IMG/VR virus record: IMGVR_UViG_3300022752_000038
Span: 31,042-95,041 of that record
DNA length: 64,000 nt
Reading direction: 5' to 3' (one strand)
DNA from: a virus
Shown here one piece after another: positions 44,813 to 54,176 of this stretch (the first letter of the stretch is position 1; each line of letters opens with the position of its first letter). The notes under the pieces are model-generated. The model was not told the origin of the DNA, did no database searches, and saw only the letters and a program-made list of their open reading frames with translations. Made by a program: the position numbers and the translations under genes.

Positions 44813-45761
44813 ATTCGCAATAGGATGCTTGGTTCAGTGGTATGAGCTCGATATTATACCATTGTATATACAAAGTTTACATGAAGCTATACAATCATAT
44901 AAAGGTGAAGTTATAGTCGACGTAATTGTTTCTATGAATCAAAATTTAGAAAAAACAAATTTAACTGAAGATGAATTTTGGCTAATAGAAGAAAAAATTT
45001 ATGATGCGTTTAAAAATTCGTTAGGCATAAATAATTACCAAATTAAAAGCACTGAATCGTTATATACGATTGCTGATTATAGAAGAGAGTTTAATGAAAA
45101 ATATTGCGAACATGTCGATGTATTAATTTGGGGTGAGTCTGACATGTTAGTACCTAAACAAATGTTTATTGTATTAGATAGTTTACACCAATCACAATCA
45201 ACTGCGACTCCTAAATATTTAGCGACATTCGGAATTTGTAAAATGTGGGACGAATCTTGGAAAGTGTTAGAACATCCCGAGTTTACTAATATGAGTCATT
45301 CAGACTCTAAAAATGATTGGTGGGGTGTAAATTATGATATGAATATTGACGAAATGAATTCATTTAATGATAAAATTTCTGAATTAGACGTTAAGATAAT
45401 CGAGACACATAAATTTAATGGATGTGGGTTGGTAATATCATCAGAAATAATTAAATCGGGTGTCAATATTCCTAGGTCAGCATTTTTTGTTCATGAAGAC
45501 ACTGCATTTATGCTTATGACTCAAAAAGTATTAGGCCATATACCCCAATATCACTTTAAAAATATTTTATTAGTTCATAACAGAAAGCATAGAGACAAAA
45601 GATCGTATATCGCAGGAGAGTCTGGAGAGACTGTCGGTCAGCGGCGAAATAGTAATAAATGGTATACGGTTGCAAATCGGATGTGTGAGCAAAATGTATA
45701 TAACATATTCAATCCAAAATATAAATCATTTACATGGGAGGATGTATGGAACTCAATTTAA
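44799..45761 (+). CDS. Probable glycosyltransferase (320 aa)
   Basis: IDVLIWGESDMLVP-like block (VDVLIWGESDMLVPKQM, near residue 107) and FFVHEDTAFMLMTQKVLG near 228 resemble GT-A transferases. The start lies inside the upstream gene. Family uncertain. An AGGA site before the next start lies within its last codons. Confidence 0.5.
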   Translation: MYKTKFAIGCLVQWYELDIIPLYIQSLHEAIQSYKGEVIVDVIVSMNQNLEKTNLTEDEFWLIEEKIYDAFKNSLGINNYQIKSTESLYTIADYRREFNEKYCEHVDVLIWGESDMLVPKQMFIVLDSLHQSQSTATPKYLATFGICKMWDESWKVLEHPEFTNMSHSDSKNDWWGVNYDMNIDEMNSFNDKISELDVKIIETHKFNGCGLVISSEIIKSGVNIPRSAFFVHEDTAFMLMTQKVLGHIPQYHFKNILLVHNRKHRDKRSYIAGESGETVGQRRNSNKWYTVANRMCEQNVYNIFNPKYKSFTWEDVWNSI

Positions 45762-46414
45762 CTGTAGCGATTGATGATATACATCCAGAGAAAGATTGGG
45801 GTCTACCTGGCGATGAATGTATGGAATACTTAGATTCTTTACATAAAGAGTTTGGTACTAAATTTACATTATTCATACCTAGTAACTATCATAGGCAATA
45901 TCCTTTAAGTGAACATAAGGATTGGATTGATTGGCTCAAGTCATTAGGTTATTTTGAACTAGCAGCCCATGGACATTATCATGCATGTAGACGTACTGAT
46001 ATAGGCGAATGTGAATTTTTTGAATTAGATAATGACATTAATGTCACGGAACGTATACAAATGATACTTAACGAATGGCAAAAAGTCAATCATATACCAG
46101 TCGGCTGGAGAAATCCTGGATGGTTAGCTCACCCGACAGCCGTTAAACATTTAGGTAGGCATTTTAAATATGCAGCTGTACATTATGAGCATAACCATAA
46201 TTTAGTATGGGATTGTAAGATGATATTTGGAGCAGACGGTATACATGAATCAGATATTGGTATACATGACGGAGCTTTAATGTTTCAAAGCCATATAGCT
46301 GGCGATTGGAATAAAAACTCATGGAATCGTGCTAATTACGAACAATTTAGACATTCTTTGTTACATATACATAGCCAGCATAAAATAACAAACAAATTTA
46401 TCATGGAACTATAA
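45746..46414 (+). CDS. Polysaccharide deacetylase-like protein, NodB fold (222 aa)
   Basis: ATG 45746 has an AGGA site eight bases upstream and is preferred to ATG 45734. TVAIDDIHPEKDWG carries the D-D motif near the start and FELAAHGHYHACRR supplies the metal-binding H-x3-H near residue 73. GWRNPGWLAHPT and DGALMFQSHIAGDW follow. It probably removes acetyl groups from a sugar polymer. Confidence 0.68.
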   Translation: MELNLTVAIDDIHPEKDWGLPGDECMEYLDSLHKEFGTKFTLFIPSNYHRQYPLSEHKDWIDWLKSLGYFELAAHGHYHACRRTDIGECEFFELDNDINVTERIQMILNEWQKVNHIPVGWRNPGWLAHPTAVKHLGRHFKYAAVHYEHNHNLVWDCKMIFGADGIHESDIGIHDGALMFQSHIAGDWNKNSWNRANYEQFRHSLLHIHSQHKITNKFIMEL

Positions 46415-47226
46415 TGAATACTAGAATATTGGTTATCGGTAACGGTTACATAGCAGACAACTTTATTTGTTCTGTTAAGGATAAATATGATGTAACGGTA
46501 TATGCTCGTTTAAAAAATATAGAGTATAGTAATGTAACATACATTTATGATTTAGTAGAACATATTAATATGTTAACGAATGATTTTGATCATATCTATA
46601 TTTTATTCGGGCATTCTAGACCAAACACTACGTCAACACTCAACGAAGTTATATATTCGAATGTATATCTCATATCAAAAATACTAGATTTTGCTAGTAC
46701 TAACATGTCTAAGATATTCTATCCAGCTACGTCCTTAGCTCTGACTGAATCGACACGTAAGTTAAATTATTATTCGTATTCGCATACGATAGCAATTGAT
46801 ATGATACGTCAGTCTAAGCTTATATATACTATTTGCTATTTGCATAACATATACGGCAGTCTAACAGGAGCGCCAAAAAAGAATAAAATGGTAATTGATA
46901 ATTTTATAGATTGTTATCACGATGGCCGGCATGTACAACTAATTAATGACGGCATTCAACGACGTATATTTACGCATATATCAGATGTTATAGATTACAT
47001 GATATTAAATTTAGACTGTACTACTAATAAAGAGGTTAATTTAGTTAAAGATAATGTAGTGTATTCTGTTAAAGAAATTGCAGAACTGTTAGAACTACAA
47101 ACTGTAAGTGTAAATAATACGTTATATTCATTAGATGACCCATATACATTAGCAATTGACGACTTAGGTATATGGAAAGAACAAATTGATATTAAAGATT
47201 GGATTACAAATAAAGTAAAAATATGA
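46414..47226 (+). CDS. SDR-fold protein with degenerate active site (270 aa)
   Basis: The NAD motif is ILVIGNGYIADNFI. The usual catalytic Y-x3-K is replaced by YSYSH in NYYSYSHTIAIDMI near residue 122. RRIFTHISDVIDYM near 180 fits the substrate domain of the epimerase family. It may be an inactive or altered epimerase. Start overlaps the preceding stop. Confidence 0.62.
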   Translation: MNTRILVIGNGYIADNFICSVKDKYDVTVYARLKNIEYSNVTYIYDLVEHINMLTNDFDHIYILFGHSRPNTTSTLNEVIYSNVYLISKILDFASTNMSKIFYPATSLALTESTRKLNYYSYSHTIAIDMIRQSKLIYTICYLHNIYGSLTGAPKKNKMVIDNFIDCYHDGRHVQLINDGIQRRIFTHISDVIDYMILNLDCTTNKEVNLVKDNVVYSVKEIAELLELQTVSVNNTLYSLDDPYTLAIDDLGIWKEQIDIKDWITNKVKI

Positions 47227-47957
47227 AAACAATAGCTTATTTCTTTTGGACTGGAAAAATTAATGATATGTTTACGAATTGTATAGATTCGTATAAAAAG
47301 TTAAACTTTTTCGATGAATGGTATATATTAACAGACAATGATTCTATTTTAGAGTATTATCCTGATTTTAAAATTATTAGAGTGCCTGATGACTGGACAA
47401 CTAAGCGTTTTTATCTTAAAATGAGCGAATTACGTAAGATACGAGCTAATACAGGAGATCGTATAATGGTATTGGATGGCGATACCATGTGTTTAAAACC
47501 AATCGATGGATTCTTTGTCGATGGATATGATATTATTTTAACAACTCGTCATAGAGTCGATACATTTAAAATTAATGCAGGCGTATGGGGTTACATTAAA
47601 AATAATGTAACAGATGCATTTTTAAATCATGCTGCTGTTACAATAACAAATCCAATTAGTTGGTATCCATATTATAACTTAAAAATTAATCATCCATGGG
47701 ATCGTGCTAGATCATTAACTAATATTGATTGGCCCGTCGATCAAGATTATTTAGAGATAGTATATAATCATCGGGATGATTTGTTAACTAATATCAATAT
47801 TGATGCTAAAGTATATGTACACGAAAAAGGTATATACAATTGCATTGTAAGTCATTTAGAACATCCTGCAGTAGCAGAAGTTGATCCTTATATTGTACAT
47901 TTTAAAAATATGTCAAGCGTAAAATGGAAAACTGAAAATAACATGTTATATAATTAA
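47223..47957 (+). CDS. Glycosyltransferase, GT32-like (244 aa)
   Basis: KTIAYFFWTGKINDMFTNCI at the start, WYILTDNDSI, and MVLDGDTMCLKPIDGF with the D-x-D near residue 82 match the GT-A glycosyltransferase group with sugar-chain acceptors. Overlap with the previous gene is four bases. Confidence 0.68.
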   Translation: MKTIAYFFWTGKINDMFTNCIDSYKKLNFFDEWYILTDNDSILEYYPDFKIIRVPDDWTTKRFYLKMSELRKIRANTGDRIMVLDGDTMCLKPIDGFFVDGYDIILTTRHRVDTFKINAGVWGYIKNNVTDAFLNHAAVTITNPISWYPYYNLKINHPWDRARSLTNIDWPVDQDYLEIVYNHRDDLLTNINIDAKVYVHEKGIYNCIVSHLEHPAVAEVDPYIVHFKNMSSVKWKTENNMLYN

Positions 47958-47960
47958 ACT

Positions 47961-48761
47961 ATGGAATTAAAAGATAAACTTTCGGTTATGGTTATGACAC
48001 ATATTATTAATGTGGCCACAGACCCATATTTAGATAATGAAATGATTATAACTACTATTCGTACGTCACACGATCGTATGAAGTTGCTAGGTGTCACATA
48101 CTACATTTATATAGATTCATTTTTTAAAGAAAACTATCCAGAATATTATGATATCTATAAACAAAATTTGTTAAAGAGATTCGACAAAGAATTATCAGAT
48201 ATCAATATAGTAATTGTACCTGATGCTACATCTACACAAAAGGGCAATTGGATCCATATGATAAATAACTGTAATACTCCGTATTTCATGTTTCTAGAAC
48301 ACGATTGGGAGTTTATAAAAGATATACCGACGGATACTATATTATCAGAAATGGATCGTTATGAAAATTTTTCGTATATACGATTTTCTAGGTGGCCCGC
48401 AGGACATGGGCAAGAACTAAGATGGGATAGGGCTCATGGGGCTATTTATGAAAAAGAAATGGTGATAGGGGCTGACGTAGATCTTCCATTAACAAGAGTA
48501 GGATTATACTCAGGCAATCCACATATTGTTAAAACAAAAAAATGTAAAGATTTTTATTTGCCTGTGATCTTAAAGCATTTTCCTTATATTGGCGATAGAA
48601 ATACATATTTAGAAAAAGAATTTTTAGGTATTATAGTACGTGATATACAAGTCCATGGACAACTTAAATCGCACGAAATATGGGGTACATTTTTATATGG
48701 ATCACTTCCAGCATTTGAACCAGTAATTACACATTTAGGCGATTGGTGTAGAAAATCTTAA
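47961..48761 (+). CDS. Glycosyltransferase-like protein (266 aa)
   Basis: LSVMVMTHIINVATDPYLD and YFMFLEHDWEFIKDIPTD near residue 110 suggest a GT-A fold, with an E-x-D in place of D-x-D. The C-terminal part (GAIYEKEMVIGADVDLP) is not recognised. It is three bases downstream of the previous gene. Confidence 0.52.
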   Translation: MELKDKLSVMVMTHIINVATDPYLDNEMIITTIRTSHDRMKLLGVTYYIYIDSFFKENYPEYYDIYKQNLLKRFDKELSDINIVIVPDATSTQKGNWIHMINNCNTPYFMFLEHDWEFIKDIPTDTILSEMDRYENFSYIRFSRWPAGHGQELRWDRAHGAIYEKEMVIGADVDLPLTRVGLYSGNPHIVKTKKCKDFYLPVILKHFPYIGDRNTYLEKEFLGIIVRDIQVHGQLKSHEIWGTFLYGSLPAFEPVITHLGDWCRKS

Positions 48762-48774
48762 TAAAAAGGATAAT

Positions 48775-49632
48775 ATGATTAAAATCGAAAAAGGTAAAAA
48801 GTATTTAGTAACAGGCGGCTCTGGATTTTTAGGCGTACCGTTAGTTAAATATATTATTGATAATGGCGGGGACGTACGTGTTATTTCACGTGATGAAGGA
48901 AAGTTAATAACTCTACGCGAATTATTTCCGTCTATAGAAATATATCCCGGGGACATTGCCGATGCATACGAAGTTAAACAAGCTATGCAAGGCATTAATG
49001 GCGTATTTCATTTAGCTGCATCTAAGCATGTTGGATTAGCAGAAACATTTGTCAGAGAGAATGTGAAAACTAATACTTTAGGGTCATTATATATTCTTGA
49101 AGAATCGTTACATATGGATTTAGACTTTGTATTAGGAATATCAACAGATAAGGCTGCACAAGTCTCTGGTGTATACGGAGCTACAAAATTATTAATGGAA
49201 CGTTTATTTACGCAGTATGAAAAATTAAATACAACCTGCAAATATAGAATTGTGAGATATGGCAATGTTTTATACTCAACAGGTTCAGTTCTATGTAAAT
49301 GGAAAGAATTGATCCGGCATGGCAAAGAAGTTATAGTCACTGAACCTAAAGCTACTAGGTTCTTTTGGAACGTAGATCAGGCTATAGAACTTATCGTAGA
49401 TTGCATGGAGAATGCGACTGATTCAACCCCGTACTGCCCGATAATGAAATCAATGAGTGTAGAAAATTTACTATATGCTATGATTGAGAAATACAGTAAC
49501 GGACAAAATATACCTATCAAGATCATTGGTTTACAGCCTGGCGAAAACATGCATGAAAAGGTTCTAGAACAAGGTCCATATTCTAACGAAGTCGATCAAT
49601 TTACTATCGAAGAAATTAAGCATTTGATATGA
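48775..49632 (+). CDS. UDP-sugar dehydratase/epimerase, PseB/CapD-like (285 aa)
   Basis: Extended SDR: YLVTGGSGFLGVPLVKYI, VFHLAASKHVGLAE, LGISTDKAAQVSGVYGATKL (T-D-K and Y-x3-K), and RYGNVLYSTGSVL match the 4,6-dehydratase group that makes keto-sugar precursors. AAAAGGATAAT precedes the ATG. It could start an unusual amino-sugar such as a pseudaminic-type precursor; the product is not determined. Confidence 0.8.
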   Translation: MIKIEKGKKYLVTGGSGFLGVPLVKYIIDNGGDVRVISRDEGKLITLRELFPSIEIYPGDIADAYEVKQAMQGINGVFHLAASKHVGLAETFVRENVKTNTLGSLYILEESLHMDLDFVLGISTDKAAQVSGVYGATKLLMERLFTQYEKLNTTCKYRIVRYGNVLYSTGSVLCKWKELIRHGKEVIVTEPKATRFFWNVDQAIELIVDCMENATDSTPYCPIMKSMSVENLLYAMIEKYSNGQNIPIKIIGLQPGENMHEKVLEQGPYSNEVDQFTIEEIKHLI

Positions 49633-50537
49633 AAATAGCTTTCTTTACAGAGATGGAGTTCAATGGTAAGATATCTAGAACTCATGATAATATGAGAGTT
49701 GAATTCGCATGGATGTGTGCGTTAAATGCGGATCATTATAATATCAGACAAATTCCTATTGACAAATATGATTTAGGTATAGTTATCATTCCTAAAAAGA
49801 ATCCTAATTTTAATATCGATGATCTAAAGTTAAGCTGTTTGAAGGTCGCGGTGATGCAAGAAGGGCCGAATTGGTACTGGCAAGATTATGATTTATCTAA
49901 ACAAATTTGGTATTTTAATACACTGACATCTGCAGATATTATTTTTACTCATAACAAGTCTGATCAGAAATATTATCAAGGACTAACAGCCCATCCGGAT
50001 GTGCGAGTAATGCCTTCATTAATGATTGAAGAGTCAATCGGTAAATTAACACAAGAAAATCGAAAGGGAGTTATTATTGGAGGTAATTTTGTATCTTGGT
50101 ATGGGGGATTTGATTCATTTATTATTGCACAAGAATTTGATAACGGTATAGTACATGCCCCTTCAATGGGAAGAAGGCAGCCTAGTGAAGAGCAATTGAT
50201 TAAACATTTACCTTATTTAAATTGGAAAGGATGGATGCACGAACTTAATAAATTTAAGTATGGCGTTCATTTAATGCGAACTCATGCAGCCGGTACATTT
50301 GCTCTTAATTGTGCATATCTAGGAATTCCTTGTATTGGATATAAAGGATTAGATACACAGGAAATATGTCACCCAGATTTAACTGTTAATGCGGGGGATT
50401 TATCGACGGCTAGAAAAATTGCTACAGACCTTAGGAATGATGAACAATTTTATTTATATTGTGCAGAGAAATGTCGACATCAATATCAATCATTTTACAC
50501 GGAACAAACGTTTTTAGAAAAATTTAACAATGAATAA
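49629..50537 (+). CDS. GT-B-like glycosyltransferase (302 aa)
   Basis: The C-terminal half has GYKGLDTQEICHPD after the hydrophobic CAYLGIPCI, and the N-terminal half is KIAFFTEMEFNGKISRTHDN. This matches a GT-B fold with a nucleotide-sugar site, though no close family is certain. ATGA overlap on the left. Confidence 0.52.
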   Translation: MKIAFFTEMEFNGKISRTHDNMRVEFAWMCALNADHYNIRQIPIDKYDLGIVIIPKKNPNFNIDDLKLSCLKVAVMQEGPNWYWQDYDLSKQIWYFNTLTSADIIFTHNKSDQKYYQGLTAHPDVRVMPSLMIEESIGKLTQENRKGVIIGGNFVSWYGGFDSFIIAQEFDNGIVHAPSMGRRQPSEEQLIKHLPYLNWKGWMHELNKFKYGVHLMRTHAAGTFALNCAYLGIPCIGYKGLDTQEICHPDLTVNAGDLSTARKIATDLRNDEQFYLYCAEKCRHQYQSFYTEQTFLEKFNNE

Positions 50538-51702
50538 AATTACATTTGTAATACCTAGTCGTAATAATCTAGAATTTTTGCGTTTAGCATATCAATCAAT
50601 ACGTAATTTGCGTACTAAGCATGAGATTATTATTTTAGATGATGCCAGTACAGATGGAACACTAGAATGGATAATTACGTTGCATGATGAGGATTTAATT
50701 CATTATCATAATCCAGGACCAACGCGTGTTGGTATAGTTGGTATGTTTGATAGAGGTATTGCAATGTCACGTACGGATATTATATTTGCTTTCCATGCAG
50801 ATATGATTGCGGGCCCGAATTTAGATACTAATATTTTAAAATATCTACAAAGAGGTATGGTCGTGTCTGCAACTCGTATAGAGCCTCCGTTACATCCGCC
50901 TGGCCCCGAAAAGATAACTCAAGCTTGGGGTAATGAGCCGCATGAGATTGATTTTCCAATACTTATGAATTCTATCAATCACTTTGAACGTGAGAATGCA
51001 AATAAAACTACGGAAGGTATTTTTGCTCCATGGTGCATGTATAAATCTGATTATTTAGCTATCGGCGGGCATGATGAGCTCTTCGCACCGCAAAGTAAAG
51101 AAGATTCTGATTTATTCAATCGTTTTGTACTGAACGGATATAACGTTATTCAGTCATGGGATGCATTAGTATATCATTTCACTAGTCGTGGTAGTAGATT
51201 TAATACATATGCAGGCGGCGCAGCGGGTAAAGATAGTGCAGAATGGCAATATACTACTAATAAAAATGCTCGTAACTTTATTCGTAAATGGGGACATTTT
51301 GTTAAGCACGATCAATTTATGAAGCCTATTATACCGCCTAAGTATGATATTGGATTCATAATTCATAACTGTACTGATCAATTGTTAAATGTTCTAGAAC
51401 CATGGTGTACTGATGTATATATTGATATGATACCAGATGAGTATATTGCTAAAGAGCAGATTAACACAAAATTTAAATTATCGGACCGTATACATAGCAC
51501 TCGATTAGGACCTAAACTCAATGATATTCTGGTTACAATTGACGGATCTAGATTTACTAATGAAGATTTTTATGTTATACAAGAACTAGCTACAATCATT
51601 AAACAAACAAATGATATAGGTGAATTTGCTATAGGCAATCTTAACATACGTATTAATAAGTTAACAACATACGAACATAATCTAATTAAAGCAAAAATAT
51701 GA
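50530..51702 (+). CDS. GT2 glycosyltransferase with an extra C-terminal domain (390 aa)
   Basis: The N-terminal half is classic GT2: ITFVIPSRNNLEFLRLAYQS, EIIILDDASTDGTLEW and FAFHADMIAGPNLD. About 130 residues at the end (IGFIIHNCTDQLLNVLEPWC and on) form a second domain of unknown role. Eight-base overlap with the previous gene. Confidence 0.78.
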   Translation: MNKITFVIPSRNNLEFLRLAYQSIRNLRTKHEIIILDDASTDGTLEWIITLHDEDLIHYHNPGPTRVGIVGMFDRGIAMSRTDIIFAFHADMIAGPNLDTNILKYLQRGMVVSATRIEPPLHPPGPEKITQAWGNEPHEIDFPILMNSINHFERENANKTTEGIFAPWCMYKSDYLAIGGHDELFAPQSKEDSDLFNRFVLNGYNVIQSWDALVYHFTSRGSRFNTYAGGAAGKDSAEWQYTTNKNARNFIRKWGHFVKHDQFMKPIIPPKYDIGFIIHNCTDQLLNVLEPWCTDVYIDMIPDEYIAKEQINTKFKLSDRIHSTRLGPKLNDILVTIDGSRFTNEDFYVIQELATIIKQTNDIGEFAIGNLNIRINKLTTYEHNLIKAKI

Positions 51703-52547
51703 ATATATTAGTTACGGGAGGAGCTGGATTTGTTGGTACCAATCTAATAAAAGAATTATTGAAACAAGGTCATACAGTCGTGTCAATTGACAATTACTCA
51801 ACTGGACTTAAATCTAATCATCAACAAGGATGTGTATATTATGAATATGATATACGTACAATAAATGATTATCGTGCATTTGGAAAATTTGACGTTGTAT
51901 ATCATTTAGCCGCTATTGCTCGTATACAGCCTTCATTTGATAATCCTGAAGAATATTTTACTACAAATGCAGCTGCTACAATGAAATTGGCTAAGTGGTG
52001 TAGTGCTGATAATATTCCGATTGTATATGCTGGCAGTAGTTCGCATCATTCCGGCAAGTTTAAAAACCCATATACGTTTAGCAAAGATATTGGCGAGGAG
52101 ATTATACGTTTATTTCAGATACATTACGGGTTGCAAGCTAGTATTGCTAGATTTTACAATGTATATGGCCCATATCAATTGACTGAAGGTAACTATTGTA
52201 CATTGATAGGAATATGGGAACGTTGTATACAAGATGGTCGACCATTAACTATATATGGCGATGGTACTAAACGCAGAGACTTTACACATGTAGAGGATAT
52301 TGTTAATGGTTTAATTAGTATTAATACAAAAAAAGCTTGGGGACATATATTTGAATTAGGCAGAGGAAAAAATCACTCGGTATTGGAAATAGCGCATATG
52401 TTTCAAAATGCGACTATAGCGTTTGGTCCGGATAGACCTGGCGAAGCACGAGAAACATTATGTGTAGATACAACAGCTCGAGATGTTTTAGATTGGCATC
52501 CAATTCGGGATATTCAAGACTATATTCATAATATTTATAACAAATGA
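51699..52547 (+). CDS. NAD-dependent sugar epimerase (282 aa)
   Basis: NILVTGGAGFVGTNLIKELL, VYHLAAIARIQPS and PYTFSKDIGEEII (Y-x3-K at about 126) are the SDR marks. RRDFTHVEDIVNGL near 190 is usual in UDP-sugar epimerases. It ends the glycan island, four bases into the following small gene. Confidence 0.85.
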   Translation: MNILVTGGAGFVGTNLIKELLKQGHTVVSIDNYSTGLKSNHQQGCVYYEYDIRTINDYRAFGKFDVVYHLAAIARIQPSFDNPEEYFTTNAAATMKLAKWCSADNIPIVYAGSSSHHSGKFKNPYTFSKDIGEEIIRLFQIHYGLQASIARFYNVYGPYQLTEGNYCTLIGIWERCIQDGRPLTIYGDGTKRRDFTHVEDIVNGLISINTKKAWGHIFELGRGKNHSVLEIAHMFQNATIAFGPDRPGEARETLCVDTTARDVLDWHPIRDIQDYIHNIYNK

Positions 52548-52789
52548 GATATTACATATTATATCCAGATTCAACAACAGATGATCTGATTCGGGATGAT
52601 CATCAGTTAGGCGAAGATAATGGTTTCGGAGTCTTTTGGCCAGCCACAGGGTTTCAAATCTTACAACGCGCCGTTAACAATAATCCTGATATTCTCAACC
52701 ACTTCGACATAGTAAATGACCGCGGGAAGCATATGTCAGTCGAAGAATTTCTAGATGCGATCGCAAAGTTAAAAGTTAGACAAAATTAA
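52544..52789 (+). CDS. Small conserved protein (81 aa)
   Basis: YYILYPDSTTDDLIRDDHQLG and NGFGVFWPATGFQILQRAVN are conserved-looking; I do not know the function. It overlaps the epimerase by four bases and is followed by a 46-residue gene. It could be the last gene of the glycan unit or the first of the next. Confidence 0.5.
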   Translation: MRYYILYPDSTTDDLIRDDHQLGEDNGFGVFWPATGFQILQRAVNNNPDILNHFDIVNDRGKHMSVEEFLDAIAKLKVRQN

Positions 52790-52792
52790 TGT

Positions 52793-52933
52793 ATGGGAAG
52801 AATTGATATTCGTCAGATCGAACAATACGATGACGAATCTGTCTGGTTTCAAAAGATCAAAAAGAAGAAACCAGCTTCAGAACAACAAGACAATCAACAG
52901 CCTAAAGTAAAGCCAGATAAACGTAAAAAGTAA
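52793..52933 (+). CDS. Small lysine-rich protein (46 aa)
   Basis: MGRIDIRQIEQYDDESVWFQ is followed by a lysine- and glutamine-rich end (KKKKPASEQQ, KVKPDKRKK). It starts four bases after the previous stop and ends two bases before the ATATTTAT motif of the next unit. It fills the gap exactly. Function unknown; it may bind nucleic acid. Confidence 0.5.
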   Translation: MGRIDIRQIEQYDDESVWFQKIKKKKPASEQQDNQQPKVKPDKRKK

Positions 52934-52934
52934 C

Positions 52935-52942
52935 ATATTTAT
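52935..52942 (+). promoter_or_regulatory. ATATTTAT motif before the packaged-protein cluster
   Basis: ACATATTTATAGATAA ends 12 bases before ATG 52955. It would control the first of the capsid-targeting candidates. Confidence 0.5.
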
Positions 52943-52954
52943 AGATAAAAGAGT

Positions 52955-53509
52955 ATGATACGTTTAAAAGATCTTATCACAGAAGCTCAAATCACAGAGC
53001 ATTTACGATACCATATTAGCAAGGGTATATCTATACACGATAACGTATTCCGTTACGGGTCAGAAGCATATTGTAATTTAATGCTAGAAGCCAAACGTTT
53101 GTTGCGTGAAGGTAAATTGGAAACTGATGTGTATGACCGAGAGGTATTGTCTACCGATATCGGCGAATTTGGTTTATACGAGGGAGTGCGTGTACCATTA
53201 GACCTGCCAATGACAGAAGCAGAATATCAAGGTAAAGACGTGGACCTCAATAAACCAAAACGCGGCGGAGCTCGTAAATACTATGTGTATGTACGTAATC
53301 CAAAGACGGGCAATATCAAAAAAATATCATTCGGCGATACTACCGGATTGAGTGCCAAAATACGTAATCCAGAAGCACGTAAATCTTTTGCTGCACGCCA
53401 TCAATGTGATAAAAAGAAAGATCGTACCAAAGCTGGATATTGGGCATGTAATTTGCCTAGATATGCAAAGGGATTGGGTATGGGTTCTAACATGAATACT
53501 TATTGGTAA
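52955..53509 (+). CDS. Protein with capsid-targeting-like N-terminus and conserved phage C-terminal domain (184 aa)
   Basis: The N-terminus MIRLKDLITEAQ fits the T4 capsid-targeting pattern, with ITE-A a candidate prohead protease site. The C-terminal 85 residues, KYYVYVRNPKTGNIKKISFG then EARKSFAARHQCDKKKDRTK and GYWACNLPRYAKGLG, form a block I recognise from many phage proteins of unknown role; it is basic and may bind nucleic acid. The ATATTTAT site upstream supports late expression. Confidence 0.62.
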   Translation: MIRLKDLITEAQITEHLRYHISKGISIHDNVFRYGSEAYCNLMLEAKRLLREGKLETDVYDREVLSTDIGEFGLYEGVRVPLDLPMTEAEYQGKDVDLNKPKRGGARKYYVYVRNPKTGNIKKISFGDTTGLSAKIRNPEARKSFAARHQCDKKKDRTKAGYWACNLPRYAKGLGMGSNMNTYW

Positions 53510-53787
53510 TGCATCCATATACAGAACGTGTTAAAGGTTTAGTTTCTTATCGTACATTTGCAGCTGATACTGATGAAATGGATTTGATCTGGCATCGGGA
53601 CGCTGAAGATCGTTACGTAGAAGCACTACATGAGACGGATTGGCAATTTCAAATGGATAACGAATTGCCGGTACCGTTTAATGGTATAATCTATATTCCA
53701 AAAGAAACTATACATCGTGTAATAAAAGGAACCGGCGAATTACGTATAGCTATACATCGATGGGATGCTAGTTTTCAATACGATTAA
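53509..53787 (+). CDS. Cupin-like metal-binding protein (92 aa)
   Basis: ATG 53509 overlaps the preceding stop by one base (TAATG). LIWHRDAEDRYVEALHETDW, LPVPFNGIIYIPKETIHRVIKG (in pieces) and ELRIAIHRWD fit the short cupin family found in T4-like phages, with His residues for a metal. The substrate is not known. An alternative TTG start lies six bases upstream. Confidence 0.6.
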   Translation: MHPYTERVKGLVSYRTFAADTDEMDLIWHRDAEDRYVEALHETDWQFQMDNELPVPFNGIIYIPKETIHRVIKGTGELRIAIHRWDASFQYD

Positions 53788-53794
53788 CTTTTAT

Positions 53795-53827
53795 TTGTTA
53801 ATTTAAATGAAAGTTCATATATTAATG
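53795..53827 (+). promoter_or_regulatory. Promoter before the membrane protein gene
   Basis: TTTGTTAATTT and CATATATTAATG (53816-53827). TATATT ends five bases before ATG 53829; predicted leaderless, with a weaker upstream element. Confidence 0.5.
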
Positions 53828-53828
53828 T

Positions 53829-54167
53829 ATGAACTATATCATTGCAATACTATACGGCATATTAGCCCAGATAATTACTTTTTTACAATTACAAGGGCCG
53901 TATCGATTTGAATCTTTACGCAATCATCCCAACTTGTTACTGCTTGTAGCAGTACCGATAGCTTGGCTGTTTACCAAATCAACACATTACTTTTATATAG
54001 CCTCTGGAGGCGAGCTTTGGCCCGGTAGGCTTATCGGATTTGGTATTGGTATGATTGTGTTTAGTTTAATGACAAACTTGTTATTTAAAGAGGTATTAAC
54101 GGCTAAGACATTGGTAACTATTGGTCTATCAATCATTATAGTCTGTATACAAATCTATTGGAAATAA
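53829..54167 (+). CDS. Small integral membrane protein, four helices (112 aa)
   Basis: Four hydrophobic spans are visible: IIAILYGILAQIITFL, LLLLVAVPIAWLFT, RLIGFGIGMIVFSLM and VTIGLSIIIVCIQIYW. The last two, with GRLIGFGIG and KEVLTAKT, recall small multidrug-resistance folds, but similarity is weak. It stands within the late cluster with a leaderless promoter of its own. Function unknown. Confidence 0.55.
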   Translation: MNYIIAILYGILAQIITFLQLQGPYRFESLRNHPNLLLLVAVPIAWLFTKSTHYFYIASGGELWPGRLIGFGIGMIVFSLMTNLLFKEVLTAKTLVTIGLSIIIVCIQIYWK

Positions 54168-54176
54168 TGTACATGT

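Noticed and set aside
46924-46934. CRISPR, integrase, transposase or attachment site anywhere in the window
   Set aside because: No repeat-spacer pattern, recombinase motif or tRNA-end duplication was seen; coordinates here are a placeholder for the whole window.
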